Shown here piece after piece: positions 1 to 8,432 of a stretch of DNA of 64,000 nucleotides. A program made the position numbers and the translations under genes. This DNA comes from Prosthecobacter sp. Its GTDB lineage: Bacteria; Verrucomicrobiota; Verrucomicrobiia; Verrucomicrobiales; Verrucomicrobiaceae. Position 1 is the stretch's first letter; each line of letters opens with the position of its first letter. Under the pieces are notes generated by a model that was not told where the DNA came from, ran no database searches, and saw only the letters and a list, made by a program, of their open reading frames with translations. The stretch covers positions 87,863 through 151,862 of the forward strand of contig NZ_JAXMIH010000030.1 in NCBI RefSeq assembly GCF_034366625.1, given 5' to 3'.

Positions 1-425
1 TGGTTGCTGTCATTATCCACCCAGTCGGCCAGCGAATCGGCGGCGATGCCGGCGTCCTCGGCATTGAGCTGCCAGTAGATGAAGAGATTGTAGATTGCCT
101 CGCGCAGGCGCTCGTCGGTGGCGTAGTTGATCGGGAGGCGGGCACCTTCGTAATTGATGACCACGTCGAAACCGCTCTCCGGGCCGATTTTCTGTTTCAA
201 CACAAGATCACCACGCCGTATGTTCGGGTGCAGGCCGACGGCAAGGCCACTTTCCGCCAGATGCAGCGCACGGAATTGATACGCGGCCATTTTCGACTCT
301 TCGGCGCTGTAGGTGATGTATTCGACGACGCCCATGACCGTGACGGACATGAGCAGGATGGCCCAGATCATGAGCATGAGGGCCGAGCCCGATTCGCGGG
401 TGCGAGAAAGCATCAACGTTTTCAT
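1..425 (-). CDS. gspK: Type II secretion minor pseudopilin GspK (partial, C-terminus beyond window)
   Basis: The reverse complement from 425 reads MKTLMLSRTRESGSALMLMI and continues open to base 1, giving about 141 residues. A short charged leader is followed by a hydrophobic helix (about residues 13-36), then EESKMAAYQFRALHLAESGL, which matches the GspK/PilX-type N-terminal region. A further stretch (RLPINYATDERLREAIYNLF, then ADSLADWVDND) matches the conserved GspK body. GspK caps the pseudopilus tip with GspI and GspJ. The start overlaps the gspJ stop as ATGA (425-422), so the two are translationally coupled. The protein should be about 300 residues; the rest lies left of the window. The glycine before the helix is present (ESGSALML), but the +5 residue is not the usual Glu, as is common in GspK. 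Confidence 0.85.
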   Translation of the reverse strand, partial: MKTLMLSRTRESGSALMLMIWAILLMSVTVMGVVEYITYSAEESKMAAYQFRALHLAESGLAVGLHPNIRRGDLVLKQKIGPESGFDVVINYEGARLPINYATDERLREAIYNLFIYWQLNAEDAGIAADSLADWVDNDSN

Positions 426-1366
426 CGTGGAGGGCCGCCTCCTCCGCCGCCACCATTAGAGTTGCCACCACCTCCGGGCGTGCCACCGCCTCCTCCAGGC
501 GGACCACCGCCACCTTGTCCGCCGCGTCCGCCGCCATCACCACCACGGCCTCCTCCTGGACCGCCGCCGCCGCCACCTCCTCCACCCGTGGGAGCGCCAC
601 CACCGCCACCTGTTTGAGTGGCGCTGGAGGTGGAGTTGCTGCTGGAACTGCTGCTTGGCGCGGGAGTTCTGCCTGCGGTGATGGTAAGAACAGGAACGCT
701 GTAAACCATGCGGATGGGCAGGGTACGATCCTTCAGCACAAGCTGCGCTTCGATCAAATCCGGCCACTGCGATTTGCTCCATTCCTCATACCACGTCTCC
801 TCTTTCTCGACGTAGAAGCGCCATTTCAGCGAGACGACATCCGGCAGCAGCGGCATCCAGTAGCGGCCTTCTTCATCGGGTGCATACAGCCCGGTGGTGG
901 CTTCGCGGATGCCTGTCTGGCGGTCATCGGTTTGTGGAATGACGTCCTCGCGTGAGAGGCTGAGGTAATGCAGCGGCATCTCATTGGAATCGGCCAGGCC
1001 ATCGGGATGAGGACGGATGCGCAGCGTGGTGTCCTTCAGGCTGATGGGACTGAGTCCGAAGGGAAAACAATCAGGTGCGCCAGCGATGGTGATTTCTTGA
1101 ATGATAGGCTCCGTGTTCTGCACCATCTTCAGCGTGACCGTGGCCGTGCTCGGCAGCGTGGTGAAGGCCTTGCGGCTCAATTCGATGAAGCGGTTCACGG
1201 CATCGCTTTCCCTCTTGCCGTGCTCGATCTCCGCCGCCGTCTGCACCGAGCCGCGGATAAGCGCGAACAATGTTGTTGTGATCATGGCCAAGATCGTGAT
1301 GCCGATCACGACCTCGATCAGAGTGAAGGCAGAGCGCCGTCTATTGTTGCGCGGATTTGTACACAT
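422..1366 (-). CDS. gspJ: Type II secretion minor pseudopilin GspJ-like with glycine-rich C-terminal tail
   Basis: 314 residues. The leader MCTNPRNNRRRSA is followed by FTLIEVVIGITILAMITTTL, a prepilin motif with Glu at +5, so it should be processed by prepilin peptidase and assembled at the pseudopilus tip. The position between gspI and gspK supports GspJ. The globular part ends near residue 235; the last 75 residues or so are almost only Gly with a few Pro, Arg and Asn, preceded by a Ser/Thr stretch. Such a tail is not usual for GspJ. The only Met available as start lies at 1366, which overlaps the end of gspI by 26 bases. Assignment to J rather than another minor pilin rests mostly on gene order. 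Confidence 0.78.
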   Translation of the reverse strand: MCTNPRNNRRRSAFTLIEVVIGITILAMITTTLFALIRGSVQTAAEIEHGKRESDAVNRFIELSRKAFTTLPSTATVTLKMVQNTEPIIQEITIAGAPDCFPFGLSPISLKDTTLRIRPHPDGLADSNEMPLHYLSLSREDVIPQTDDRQTGIREATTGLYAPDEEGRYWMPLLPDVVSLKWRFYVEKEETWYEEWSKSQWPDLIEAQLVLKDRTLPIRMVYSVPVLTITAGRTPAPSSSSSSNSTSSATQTGGGGGAPTGGGGGGGGGPGGGRGGDGGGRGGQGGGGPPGGGGGTPGGGGNSNGGGGGGGPPR

Positions 1367-1742
1367 AGACGTTCAGTGTGGCTTCCTCGGGCACGCCATC
1401 GAAAGACGAGGTCGCCGTGATGGTGAGGTTGTAAATGTCGCTCAGGGTGTCGCCACGGGTCGTGCGCAGCGCCACCGGCTCCGTGTTGCTCGTGTAGGTG
1501 ACGCCATACGTGGTGTCCATCTGCGAGGTGCTCATCTCGGTGATCGGCTTGCGGCGGATTTCCTCCAAAAAATTGCGCATGCCGATGCGGATGATCTGGT
1601 CGCGCTTGAGCAAGTTCGCCGTCTCAGCAGCTTGGTTTAAAGCCCTTGCCAGTCCCAGCGCAGCGATGGCGAAGATGGTCAGCGCGATCACCAATTCAAA
1701 CAGAATGTAGCCGCTCCGGCGTCTGTGGGCTGATGTTTTCAT
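1341..1742 (-). CDS. gspI: Type II secretion minor pseudopilin GspI-like
   Basis: 133 residues. The leader MKTSAHRRRSG precedes YILFELVIALTIFAIAALGL, a prepilin helix with Glu at +5 (YILFE instead of the common FTLLE). Short minor pseudopilins of about 120-135 residues with a C-terminal beta sheet (here ending TLNVYVYKSAQQ) fit GspI, which nucleates the tip complex with J and K. The start at 1742 overlaps the gspH stop as ATGA, and the end overlaps the gspJ start by 26 bases, so the genes are coupled in one transcript. Confidence 0.78.
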   Translation of the reverse strand: MKTSAHRRRSGYILFELVIALTIFAIAALGLARALNQAAETANLLKRDQIIRIGMRNFLEEIRRKPITEMSTSQMDTTYGVTYTSNTEPVALRTTRGDTLSDIYNLTITATSSFDGVPEEATLNVYVYKSAQQ

Positions 1743-2500
1743 CGTAGATCGACGCTCTCTTTCACGATGTCTGCTGTCAGGGCTCCGAACTCGACATCGA
1801 ACGTGGCGGATTCACGGTCGATGTGGACCTTCAGCGGCTGGCAGATGCCGCTGGGCTGGAACACCCATAGTTTAACGGCATCGCCTTCGAGAAAGAGCGG
1901 TTCGGTGTCATACCAGAACTGCAACGAGTACTGCATGTCTTCCGGCATCTCGTACTTCTCCGTCCAGTGCTCGTCATACTTCGGCGCGGGCGGGGCGAGA
2001 GGCAGTTCGGTCGTTTTGGTGACGCTGCCGCCGCTGTCGAGATCGTTCTTGTCGAAAGTTTCCTGCTCCGCCGGTGGGTTCTCGCCGGTTTCGAGGAACT
2101 CCTGCAGTTCCGCGAGCTGGAGATACGGATTGAAGTAGCGCGATGCTGTGAAGCCGCCGCCATGAAACGCCACCTGGTAGGGGCGCTTCTCCGTCATCGC
2201 CCGCATGCGTGCTTCACGGGCCAGTTTGACCAGCGCGGTGACTGGTTCGCGTGCGAGACGCTCCTCCCGGAAGCCTTTCAACATGGGTACCGTCGCCGCC
2301 GCGAGAACGGCGACGATGGTCAGGGCGATGACGATCTCAACGAGAGTGAAGCCGGTGGAACGACGAGCCGAGCGAAGCGAGACAGACGACCGAAGGGAGC
2401 CCAGAGGGGAGCGAAGCGAATCAATGAAGGCAGAATGACGAAGGGTGAGGGTATCACTCGCGTCATGGCTGGTCTTCGTGCTTCGGCATTCGGCATTCAT
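1739..2500 (-). CDS. gspH: Type II secretion pseudopilin GspH-like with unusually long leader
   Basis: 253 residues as read from the ATG at 2500, which directly follows the gspG stop (TAA then ATG with no gap). The prepilin motif TGFTLVEIVIALTIVAVLAA starts only at about residue 49. The preceding 47 residues are Ser/Arg/Leu-rich, and their DNA looks like a short intergenic repeat (CATTCGGCATTC-type units and GCTTCGCTC runs) rather than coding sequence. Either the leader is very long or translation begins at a non-ATG codon nearer the helix; a CTG at about 2404-2402 is one candidate. The body after the helix (about 200 residues) fits GspH/FimT-type minor pilins. Gene order supports GspH. Confidence 0.7.
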   Translation of the reverse strand: MNAECRSTKTSHDASDTLTLRHSAFIDSLRSPLGSLRSSVSLRSARRSTGFTLVEIVIALTIVAVLAAATVPMLKGFREERLAREPVTALVKLAREARMRAMTEKRPYQVAFHGGGFTASRYFNPYLQLAELQEFLETGENPPAEQETFDKNDLDSGGSVTKTTELPLAPPAPKYDEHWTEKYEMPEDMQYSLQFWYDTEPLFLEGDAVKLWVFQPSGICQPLKVHIDRESATFDVEFGALTADIVKESVDLR

Positions 2501-2947
2501 TTACTTCGTCGCGGTCTTCTTCCAGTTCCCCATGTCGTCCTCGGTGCCGTCCTGGCCGTCGGCACCCATGGTCCAGACGTCATAGGGCTTCTTCGATTTC
2601 TGGGCGGGGAAGCGGTACTTGTATTCGGCGCCCCATGGGTCTTTGGGCATCTCTTCCATGAAAGCGCGGTAGTTTTCAGGAATTGGCTCCATGGTGGGTT
2701 TTTCGACGAGGGCTTTGAGGCCTTGCTCGGTCGTGGGCATGCGCAGGGCGCGGGATTCGTAGGATTGAAGGGCGAGACCGATGGCTTGGATGTCGCTGTC
2801 CACGCGGGTGTCCTTGGCGGAGTCGATCTGGCCTTTGAGCAGGTAAATCGAGCCGGAGGCCAGGATGGCAATGATCGTGAGCGTGATGACGATTTCGATC
2901 AGGGTGAAACCGGCGCGGAGAGAGGTGTGCGATGGGCGGATTTTCAT
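2501..2947 (-). CDS. gspG: Type II secretion major pseudopilin GspG
   Basis: 148 residues. The leader MKIRPSHTSLRAG precedes FTLIEIVITLTIIAILASGS with Glu at +5. The body carries the GspG signatures MPTTEQGLKALVEKP and KDPWGAEYKYRFP, and the calcium-loop end DVWTMGADGQDGTEDDMGNW, so this is the major pseudopilin that builds the periplasmic pseudopilus. I chose the ATG at 2947 because it gives a normal leader; reading further upstream runs into gspF antisense-like sequence. It lies 77 bases after gspF and abuts gspH. Confidence 0.93.
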   Translation of the reverse strand: MKIRPSHTSLRAGFTLIEIVITLTIIAILASGSIYLLKGQIDSAKDTRVDSDIQAIGLALQSYESRALRMPTTEQGLKALVEKPTMEPIPENYRAFMEEMPKDPWGAEYKYRFPAQKSKKPYDVWTMGADGQDGTEDDMGNWKKTATK

Positions 2948-3024
2948 GGAGATGGGGAAGGGGTGGCTGCGGGAGGTTTTTAACAGGATTTGAGAGGGAT
3001 TAACAGATTTTTTGGCCGAAGGTT

Positions 3025-4251
3025 TCACTGACCTCGGATGCCGGTGACGCTTTGGGCGATGGCGGCGACGATGGAGTAGGCCACGGTGCCGACCATGATG
3101 GCCATGAAGATGAGGATGACGGGCGTGATCATCGCCGTCATGCGCTTGATACGCTTGTCGAGCTCCTTGTCGTAACGGATGGCACATTTCTCCATCGACT
3201 TGCCAAGCTGGCCGGTTTGCTCGCCCACACCGATCATGTCGGCCAGCAACAGCGGGAAACTGCCGACCTTGCGCAAGGCCGAAGACAGCGGAGCACCTTC
3301 GGAAACGAGGTTGGTGACTTTGGCGAGCAGCGATTGGATGAAGACGTTGGCGGAAATCTTCGAGACGAGGCGGATGCTGTTGAGCAGCGGCACGCCATTG
3401 GTGATCAGGTTGCCCAAGGAGTGCGCAAACTGCGCGTAGAAGCGCATGGACATGATCGCTCCGAACAGCGGGAGCTTGAGTTTGGTGGCGTCCCACCACA
3501 GGCGGCCTGCGGGGCTGGAAATGTAACCACGGAAGGTCAGAACGATGGCGGTGATGGCAGCAAGAATGGCCCACCACCACTGGCCGAAGAAATGATTGAA
3601 GCTGATGAGCAACTGCGTGGCCGCAGGAAGCTGCTGGCCGTTTTTCCCCATCAAATCCATGATCTGCGGCACCATGAAGGTCATGAACACGACCATGAGA
3701 ACCACGCAGGCACCGATGAGAAAGGCGGGGTAGATCATCGCCTGGGTCACCTTGGCCTGAAGATCGGCCATGACGGCCAGATTGGTCGCGAGACGACGCA
3801 AAATGCTCGGCAGAGAGCCGCTGACCTCACCGGCGGCGGCGAGATTGCAGTAAAGATCATCGAAGCTTGGCGATGCTTTTCTCAGAGCCTTCGCCACAGT
3901 CGAGCCTTCGCGCAGTTCATTGCGCATCGTGGTCGAGATGCGCCGCAGGGCAGAGGCTTCCTGCCGCTCCTGCATGATGCGAAACGCCTGATCAATTTGC
4001 AGGCCGCCATCGAGCAGATCGGCGAGTTCTTCCGTGAACAAGATCAACTGCGCCCGCTTCAACTTCACCGGACCTTCCGCCGCGTCCGCTTTCGCCTTCG
4101 CCGTTTCGGATTTCTCCTCCTGCGTGACCTTCACCGGCGTCAGCGCCTGTGCCTCGATATTCCGAAACGCCTCAGCTCTGGATCCTACCGTAACCGATCC
4201 GGTGATTGTTTGTCCGGTTGCAGTGAGAGCTGTGTAGGTAAATGCGGGCAT
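3025..4251 (-). CDS. gspF: Type II secretion inner-membrane platform protein GspF
   Basis: 408 residues, the usual GspF/PilC length. It begins MPAFTYTALTATGQTITGSV, the typical GspF N-terminus (F-Y-A-L-G-x-G). Two repeated GspF domains follow, each with a helical cytoplasmic part and membrane segments. Hydrophobic segments are visible around residues 172-195 (YPAFLIGACVVLMVVFMTFM), 222-242 and 375-398. The platform protein sits in the inner membrane and couples the ATPase GspE to pseudopilus growth. It lies 36 bases downstream of gspE on the same strand. Confidence 0.95.
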   Translation of the reverse strand: MPAFTYTALTATGQTITGSVTVGSRAEAFRNIEAQALTPVKVTQEEKSETAKAKADAAEGPVKLKRAQLILFTEELADLLDGGLQIDQAFRIMQERQEASALRRISTTMRNELREGSTVAKALRKASPSFDDLYCNLAAAGEVSGSLPSILRRLATNLAVMADLQAKVTQAMIYPAFLIGACVVLMVVFMTFMVPQIMDLMGKNGQQLPAATQLLISFNHFFGQWWWAILAAITAIVLTFRGYISSPAGRLWWDATKLKLPLFGAIMSMRFYAQFAHSLGNLITNGVPLLNSIRLVSKISANVFIQSLLAKVTNLVSEGAPLSSALRKVGSFPLLLADMIGVGEQTGQLGKSMEKCAIRYDKELDKRIKRMTAMITPVILIFMAIMVGTVAYSIVAAIAQSVTGIRGQ

Positions 4252-4287
4252 GGCGCTCTGTTAATTCAGCGAGTGTGGATTTCAATC

Positions 4288-5985
4288 TTACTCACTGGCA
4301 GCCGTCACGGTCATGACTTCCTCCAGCGTGGTGACGCCTTCGGATGCCTTGCGGAAGCCGTATTGGCGCATCGGGACCATGCCGTCTTTGAGAGCCTGGG
4401 CTTTGAGTTCCATGCTGTTGGCGCGATTGTTGATCTTGTCCTGCAAAGCTTCGGACATGAGGCAGATCTCCATGATGGCGAGACGGCCAGTGAAGCCGGT
4501 GTTGCGGCAGGCACGGCAGCCGACGGGTTTGAAGAGCTTGTTTTTCCACTCCAGCGGGAAGCCGATGGTGCGCAGGTGGCTGTCTTCGTGGTGCGCGGGC
4601 TGCTTGCAGAGATTGCACAGGGTGCGGACGAGGCGCTGGGCCTGGAAGGCACGCACAGAGGATGAAATCATGAACGGCTCGATGCCCATGTCGAGCAGAC
4701 GGGAGATGCCGCCGACGGCATCGTTGGTGTGCAGCGTGGAGAAGACCAAGTGACCGGTCAAGGCACCGCGGATGGCGATTTCGACCGTCTCCTGGTCGCG
4801 CATTTCACCGACCATGATGACGTTCGGGTCGCCACGCAGGATGCTGCGCAGACCAGCGGCGAAGGTGAGGTCGATCTCCGGCTTCACGGCGATCTGGATG
4901 ATGCCATCGAGCTTGTTTTCGACCGGATCCTCGATGGTGACGATGCGCCGCTCCTTGGTGTTGAGTTCCTTGAGGAAGGTATAAAGAGTGGACGACTTGC
5001 CGGAACCAGTGGGGCCGGTGACGAGGATGATGCCGTTCGGCGCGGCGAGCAGCTTGCGAATCGTCGCCTCGGTGGCGGGATCAAGGCCGAGGGACATGAT
5101 GTCGAATTTTTTGCGCGTGAGCAGACGGAGCGCGACGGATTCGCCGTTGACGCTCGGGATCGTTGCCACACGCACGTCGATGGGTTCGCCATCGAGTTCG
5201 AGGTTGATGCGGCCGTCCTGCGGCATGCGGCGTTCGGCGATGTCGAGGTTCGCCATGATTTTGAGGCGCGAGATGAGCGAGGATTGCAGCAGGCGCATGT
5301 TCGGTGGCACGGGGACTTCGAGCAGCTTGCCATCGACGCGGTAGCGGATGCGCAGGTCGCGCTCCAGCGGCTCGACGTGGATGTCGGTGGCGCGTTCCTT
5401 GAGCGCTTCGCGGAAAACCTGGTTCACGAAGTTCATCACCGTGGCCTCTTCGTCTGCTTCATCGAGGACGTTGACCTCCTGCTTGAGGTCGTCGTGGTCA
5501 TCCCCGCTTTCACGTCCTTCGAGAAGTTCTTCGAAATTTTCAGCACCGACGCCGTAGCCCTGATGCAGCGCTTCGAGGATGCGATGACGCGGCGCGATCT
5601 GCCAGTGGACGCGTTTGCGCAGCTCCTGGCCGACGGCCTGACGGGCACTGAGGTCGAAGGGATTGTAGGTAAGAATGGTGACTTCACCGTTGGCGACCTC
5701 TGAAGGGCAAATGCGGTGGCGCAGGGCCAGCTTGGCCGGAAAACGGCTGTGAAGGCCTTCAGCGGCATCGGCGATGCCATTTTCGGAGAAGGGCATGCCC
5801 AATCCGGTCGCAAGCTGGGCGAAAAAGCGATCTTCATCGACCATGCTGCTGTCCACGACGGCATCCAGGAGTGGCTGGCGCTTGTCTGCGGCGAGTTCGA
5901 GGGCGTGGCGCAGGCGGGTGGGCTCCTCGCATCCGGCGCTGGTGGCGGTGCGGACAAGAACGTCGATCAAGGTGGTGGCGGGCAT
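4288..5985 (-). CDS. gspE: Type II secretion ATPase GspE
   Basis: 565 residues from the ATG at 5985 (MPATTLIDVLVRTATSAGCE). A longer reading would add 36 Cys/Pro-rich residues and seems wrong. Residues 1-150 form the GspE N-terminal domain. The ATPase core has Walker A GPTGSGKS (324-331), an Asp box around 351-356 (TIEDPVE), Walker B NVIMVGEMRD and the His box LVFSTLHTNDA (about 413-423). A four-cysteine zinc site (C457, C460, C490, C493) is typical of GspE/PilB. It powers pseudopilus assembly from the cytoplasm. It heads the E-F-G-H-I-J-K operon and is divergent from the L,D-transpeptidase gene 113 bases away. Confidence 0.95.
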   Translation of the reverse strand: MPATTLIDVLVRTATSAGCEEPTRLRHALELAADKRQPLLDAVVDSSMVDEDRFFAQLATGLGMPFSENGIADAAEGLHSRFPAKLALRHRICPSEVANGEVTILTYNPFDLSARQAVGQELRKRVHWQIAPRHRILEALHQGYGVGAENFEELLEGRESGDDHDDLKQEVNVLDEADEEATVMNFVNQVFREALKERATDIHVEPLERDLRIRYRVDGKLLEVPVPPNMRLLQSSLISRLKIMANLDIAERRMPQDGRINLELDGEPIDVRVATIPSVNGESVALRLLTRKKFDIMSLGLDPATEATIRKLLAAPNGIILVTGPTGSGKSSTLYTFLKELNTKERRIVTIEDPVENKLDGIIQIAVKPEIDLTFAAGLRSILRGDPNVIMVGEMRDQETVEIAIRGALTGHLVFSTLHTNDAVGGISRLLDMGIEPFMISSSVRAFQAQRLVRTLCNLCKQPAHHEDSHLRTIGFPLEWKNKLFKPVGCRACRNTGFTGRLAIMEICLMSEALQDKINNRANSMELKAQALKDGMVPMRQYGFRKASEGVTTLEEVMTVTAASE

Positions 5986-6098
5986 GTGGGGCGATACAAC
6001 GCAGGGACAGGGGCAAAGTTTCGATCTAGCTACAAGAGGTTTGTTGGGGAAAGAAAATCTGTGGAGCCATGGGAATCGTGTGCTACATCGCAACCTGC

Positions 6099-6722
6099 AT
6101 GAATATCCTCCTCCCCATCTGCCGTCGTTCCCTGAAGGCGCTCGCCTTCGCCGGGCTTGCCCTCGCCTTGAGCCAATGTGCTGTCGTGAAAAAAGGCAAC
6201 TACTCGCTCAATTTTGATCCACCCACGAAGCCGGTGAAAAACCCCTCGGCCGTGAAGGTGAAGCTCAGCACCGGCGCCCAGCGCGTGTATGTGATGGAAG
6301 GCAATGAAGTGCTGCTTGCCACGCCATGCTCAGTCGGTACCGCCAGCAGCCCGACGCCGCTCGGCACGTATTCGATTTACAGCAAGACGGCCAACCGCCG
6401 TCGTGCCAGCAGCCCTGGCGCCGGTTATCCGATGACGTTCTGGATGGAGTTCAAGTCCGCCTACGGCATGCACTGGGGCTGGGTGAAGCCTTATCCCTGC
6501 ACCCACGGCTGCGTGCGTCTGCCGATCAAATCCGCGCAGAAGATCTTCAGCATGGTGAAAAGTGGCACGCCGCTCATCATCGCCACCTCTCACCCGGAAG
6601 ACGCCACCCATGGCAAGTCGCTTCCTGTGCTGGATGACTCCACGCTGGCCGACCCACCCGATTCCTACATGATGAGTAACAAGGTCTTCGAAGACGCCGC
6701 GAAGGGCAAAATGTACTATTGA
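6099..6722 (+). CDS. L,D-transpeptidase (YkuD family) lipoprotein
   Basis: 207 residues from the ATG at 6099. The N-terminus has a basic start (PICRRSLK), a hydrophobic stretch and a lipobox-like ALSQC at C27 (Gln at -1 is unusual), so it is probably a periplasmic or outer-membrane lipoprotein. The YkuD core includes TPLGTYSIYSKTANR and the catalytic motif HGCVRLP with Cys at about residue 138. This family forms 3-3 peptidoglycan cross-links or attaches proteins to the wall. It is followed after 26 bases by ispH on the same strand. Specific cross-linking versus anchoring activity cannot be read from the sequence. Confidence 0.9.
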   Translation: MNILLPICRRSLKALAFAGLALALSQCAVVKKGNYSLNFDPPTKPVKNPSAVKVKLSTGAQRVYVMEGNEVLLATPCSVGTASSPTPLGTYSIYSKTANRRRASSPGAGYPMTFWMEFKSAYGMHWGWVKPYPCTHGCVRLPIKSAQKIFSMVKSGTPLIIATSHPEDATHGKSLPVLDDSTLADPPDSYMMSNKVFEDAAKGKMYY

Positions 6723-6748
6723 TTCGCCGGCCAGTTTTTTTCTCATCA

Positions 6749-7993
6749 ATGTCTGCTCCAGCACCCTCTCCAGCCGCCCGCCGTGTGAATGTCCGCACGC
6801 CGGAGGTCATGGAGCGTGTGCAGGCGGAGGTGGAGACGCATTACCGCAGCCACATCGTCGAAAAAATCCGGGCGCGTGGCAGCATGCTGACCGTGGGCAA
6901 CACCACGATTCGTCTCGCTCGTGATTTCGGTTTCTGCTACGGCGTGGAGCGTGCCATCGACCTCGCCTATGCGGCGCGGAAGGTGTTTGCCGACCGACGG
7001 GTGTTCCTGCTGGGAGAGATCATCCACAATCAGGAGGTGAACCGCCAGCTCACCGAAATGGGCGTGGTCAGCATCCCGAACAGCGAACATGAGGCGATGG
7101 TCGCCACCATGACGAACGAGGATGTCGTCATCGTGCCCGCTTTCGGTGCTGAAACGCGGCTGATGAAGCTGATCGGTGATCGAGGTTGCATGGTGGTCGA
7201 TACGACCTGTGGCGATGTGATGAGCGTGTGGAAGCGCGTGAGGCAGTATGCCAAGACCGGCTTCACCTCCATAATCCACGGCAAGGCCAGCCACGAGGAA
7301 ACCCGCGCCACTTCCTCGCGTGCGATGGGTGATGATGGCATGGGCAATTATCTCGTGGTGCTCACGCTGGCCGATGTCGATTACGTCTGCGATTACATCC
7401 GCCACGGTGGTGATCGTGAGGCTTTCTTGAAGCGTTTTCCGGCCGGGGCTCACTCGGACGACTTTGATCCTGATCTGCATCTCACCCGCATCGGTGTGGC
7501 GAATCAGACCACGATGCTCAAATCGGAGACCGAGGAGGTTCAGCGGCGTTTGAAGCAGGCTGTGCTGGACAGGCATGGCCCTGAGGCTGGAGTCGTCAAT
7601 TTTCAGGTCTTCGACACGATTTGCGGAGCCACGCAGGAACGGCAGGACTCGCTCTTCGGTCTGCTGCGCCAGCCGCTCGATGTTTTGCTCGTCGTCGGTG
7701 GCTACAACAGCTCCAACACTACACACCTCGTTGAAATCGGCGAGCAGCAACTGCCCACGTTCTTCATCCGCACCGCCGACTGCCTCAAATCACTGGAGCA
7801 GATCGTGCATTTCGATCTCCACCTCAAGGCGGAGAAGGAAAGTTATTCCACCAAACTCGCCAGCGACGGCCCTGTGACCGTCGGCATCACCGCCGGGGCC
7901 TCGTGCCCGAACAATCTCATCGAAGACACCGTGCTTCGCGTGTTCAAACTGCGCGGTGTTGATGAAGCCACCGTGCGCGCCGCCTTGAATTGA
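6749..7993 (+). CDS. ispH: 4-hydroxy-3-methylbut-2-enyl diphosphate reductase
   Basis: 414 residues from MSAPAPSPAARRVNV. IspH makes IPP and DMAPP in the last step of the MEP isoprenoid pathway with a [4Fe-4S] cluster. The three cluster cysteines are present in FGFCYGVERAID (C63), VDTTCGDVMSVW and TAGASCPNNLIED. The protein is longer than E. coli IspH (about 316), matching the long form known in cyanobacteria, plants and several PVC bacteria, with an extended N-terminus and an insertion around residues 200-260. One base separates the stop from the next gene, so it is probably cotranscribed with the thioesterase. Confidence 0.95.
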   Translation: MSAPAPSPAARRVNVRTPEVMERVQAEVETHYRSHIVEKIRARGSMLTVGNTTIRLARDFGFCYGVERAIDLAYAARKVFADRRVFLLGEIIHNQEVNRQLTEMGVVSIPNSEHEAMVATMTNEDVVIVPAFGAETRLMKLIGDRGCMVVDTTCGDVMSVWKRVRQYAKTGFTSIIHGKASHEETRATSSRAMGDDGMGNYLVVLTLADVDYVCDYIRHGGDREAFLKRFPAGAHSDDFDPDLHLTRIGVANQTTMLKSETEEVQRRLKQAVLDRHGPEAGVVNFQVFDTICGATQERQDSLFGLLRQPLDVLLVVGGYNSSNTTHLVEIGEQQLPTFFIRTADCLKSLEQIVHFDLHLKAEKESYSTKLASDGPVTVGITAGASCPNNLIEDTVLRVFKLRGVDEATVRAALN

Positions 7994-7994
7994 C

Positions 7995-8432
7995 ATGCAT
8001 CTCACGCCGACCATCGAAACTCGCGAGGAAGTGATGTTTTTCGACACTGACTGCGGTGGCGTCGTCCACAACATTGCCTACCTGCGCATGATCGAGACCG
8101 CGCGCACACGTCTTGCCGGCTTGATGGGCATGAAGTTGCGTGAAATGGCGCAGACTCATTTGTATCCCGTCGTGGTGCGCACGGAGATCGACTACAAGAA
8201 GCCAGCGAAGCTCGGTGATGAATTGATCATCCACGGCAAGCTCGAAACCGTCGAGCGAGTGCGTTTCTGGTGCTCGTTTGAAATGCGTCGAGCTGAGGAC
8301 AACGCTCTGCTCATCACCTGCCGCCAGTCCTTGGCCCTCGTGCAGATGCCCGAAGGCAGGCCTTCACGTCTTCCAGAAGACTGGAAGGTGAAGTATGCGC
8401 ATCTGCTCAAATCGAAGCAGGAGCCGGTTTAA
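7995..8432 (+). CDS. Acyl-CoA thioesterase, 4HBT hot-dog fold (YbgC-like)
   Basis: 145 residues. The motif VMFFDTDCGGVVHNIAYLR contains the catalytic Asp of the 4-hydroxybenzoyl-CoA thioesterase/YbgC group (typically YxxDxDxxGVVYxxNYL). The usual Tyr after GVV is His here. Length and the ETARTRLAGLMG helix fit the family. It hydrolyses acyl-CoA thioesters in the cytoplasm; the substrate is unknown. It starts one base after ispH, and its stop overlaps the stop of convergent topB by four bases. Confidence 0.85.
   Translation: MHLTPTIETREEVMFFDTDCGGVVHNIAYLRMIETARTRLAGLMGMKLREMAQTHLYPVVVRTEIDYKKPAKLGDELIIHGKLETVERVRFWCSFEMRRAEDNALLITCRQSLALVQMPEGRPSRLPEDWKVKYAHLLKSKQEPV

Noticed and set aside
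228..617. Proline-rich plus-strand frame (129 codons)
   Set aside because: Antisense of the glycine-rich gspJ tail and gspK start; no independent support.
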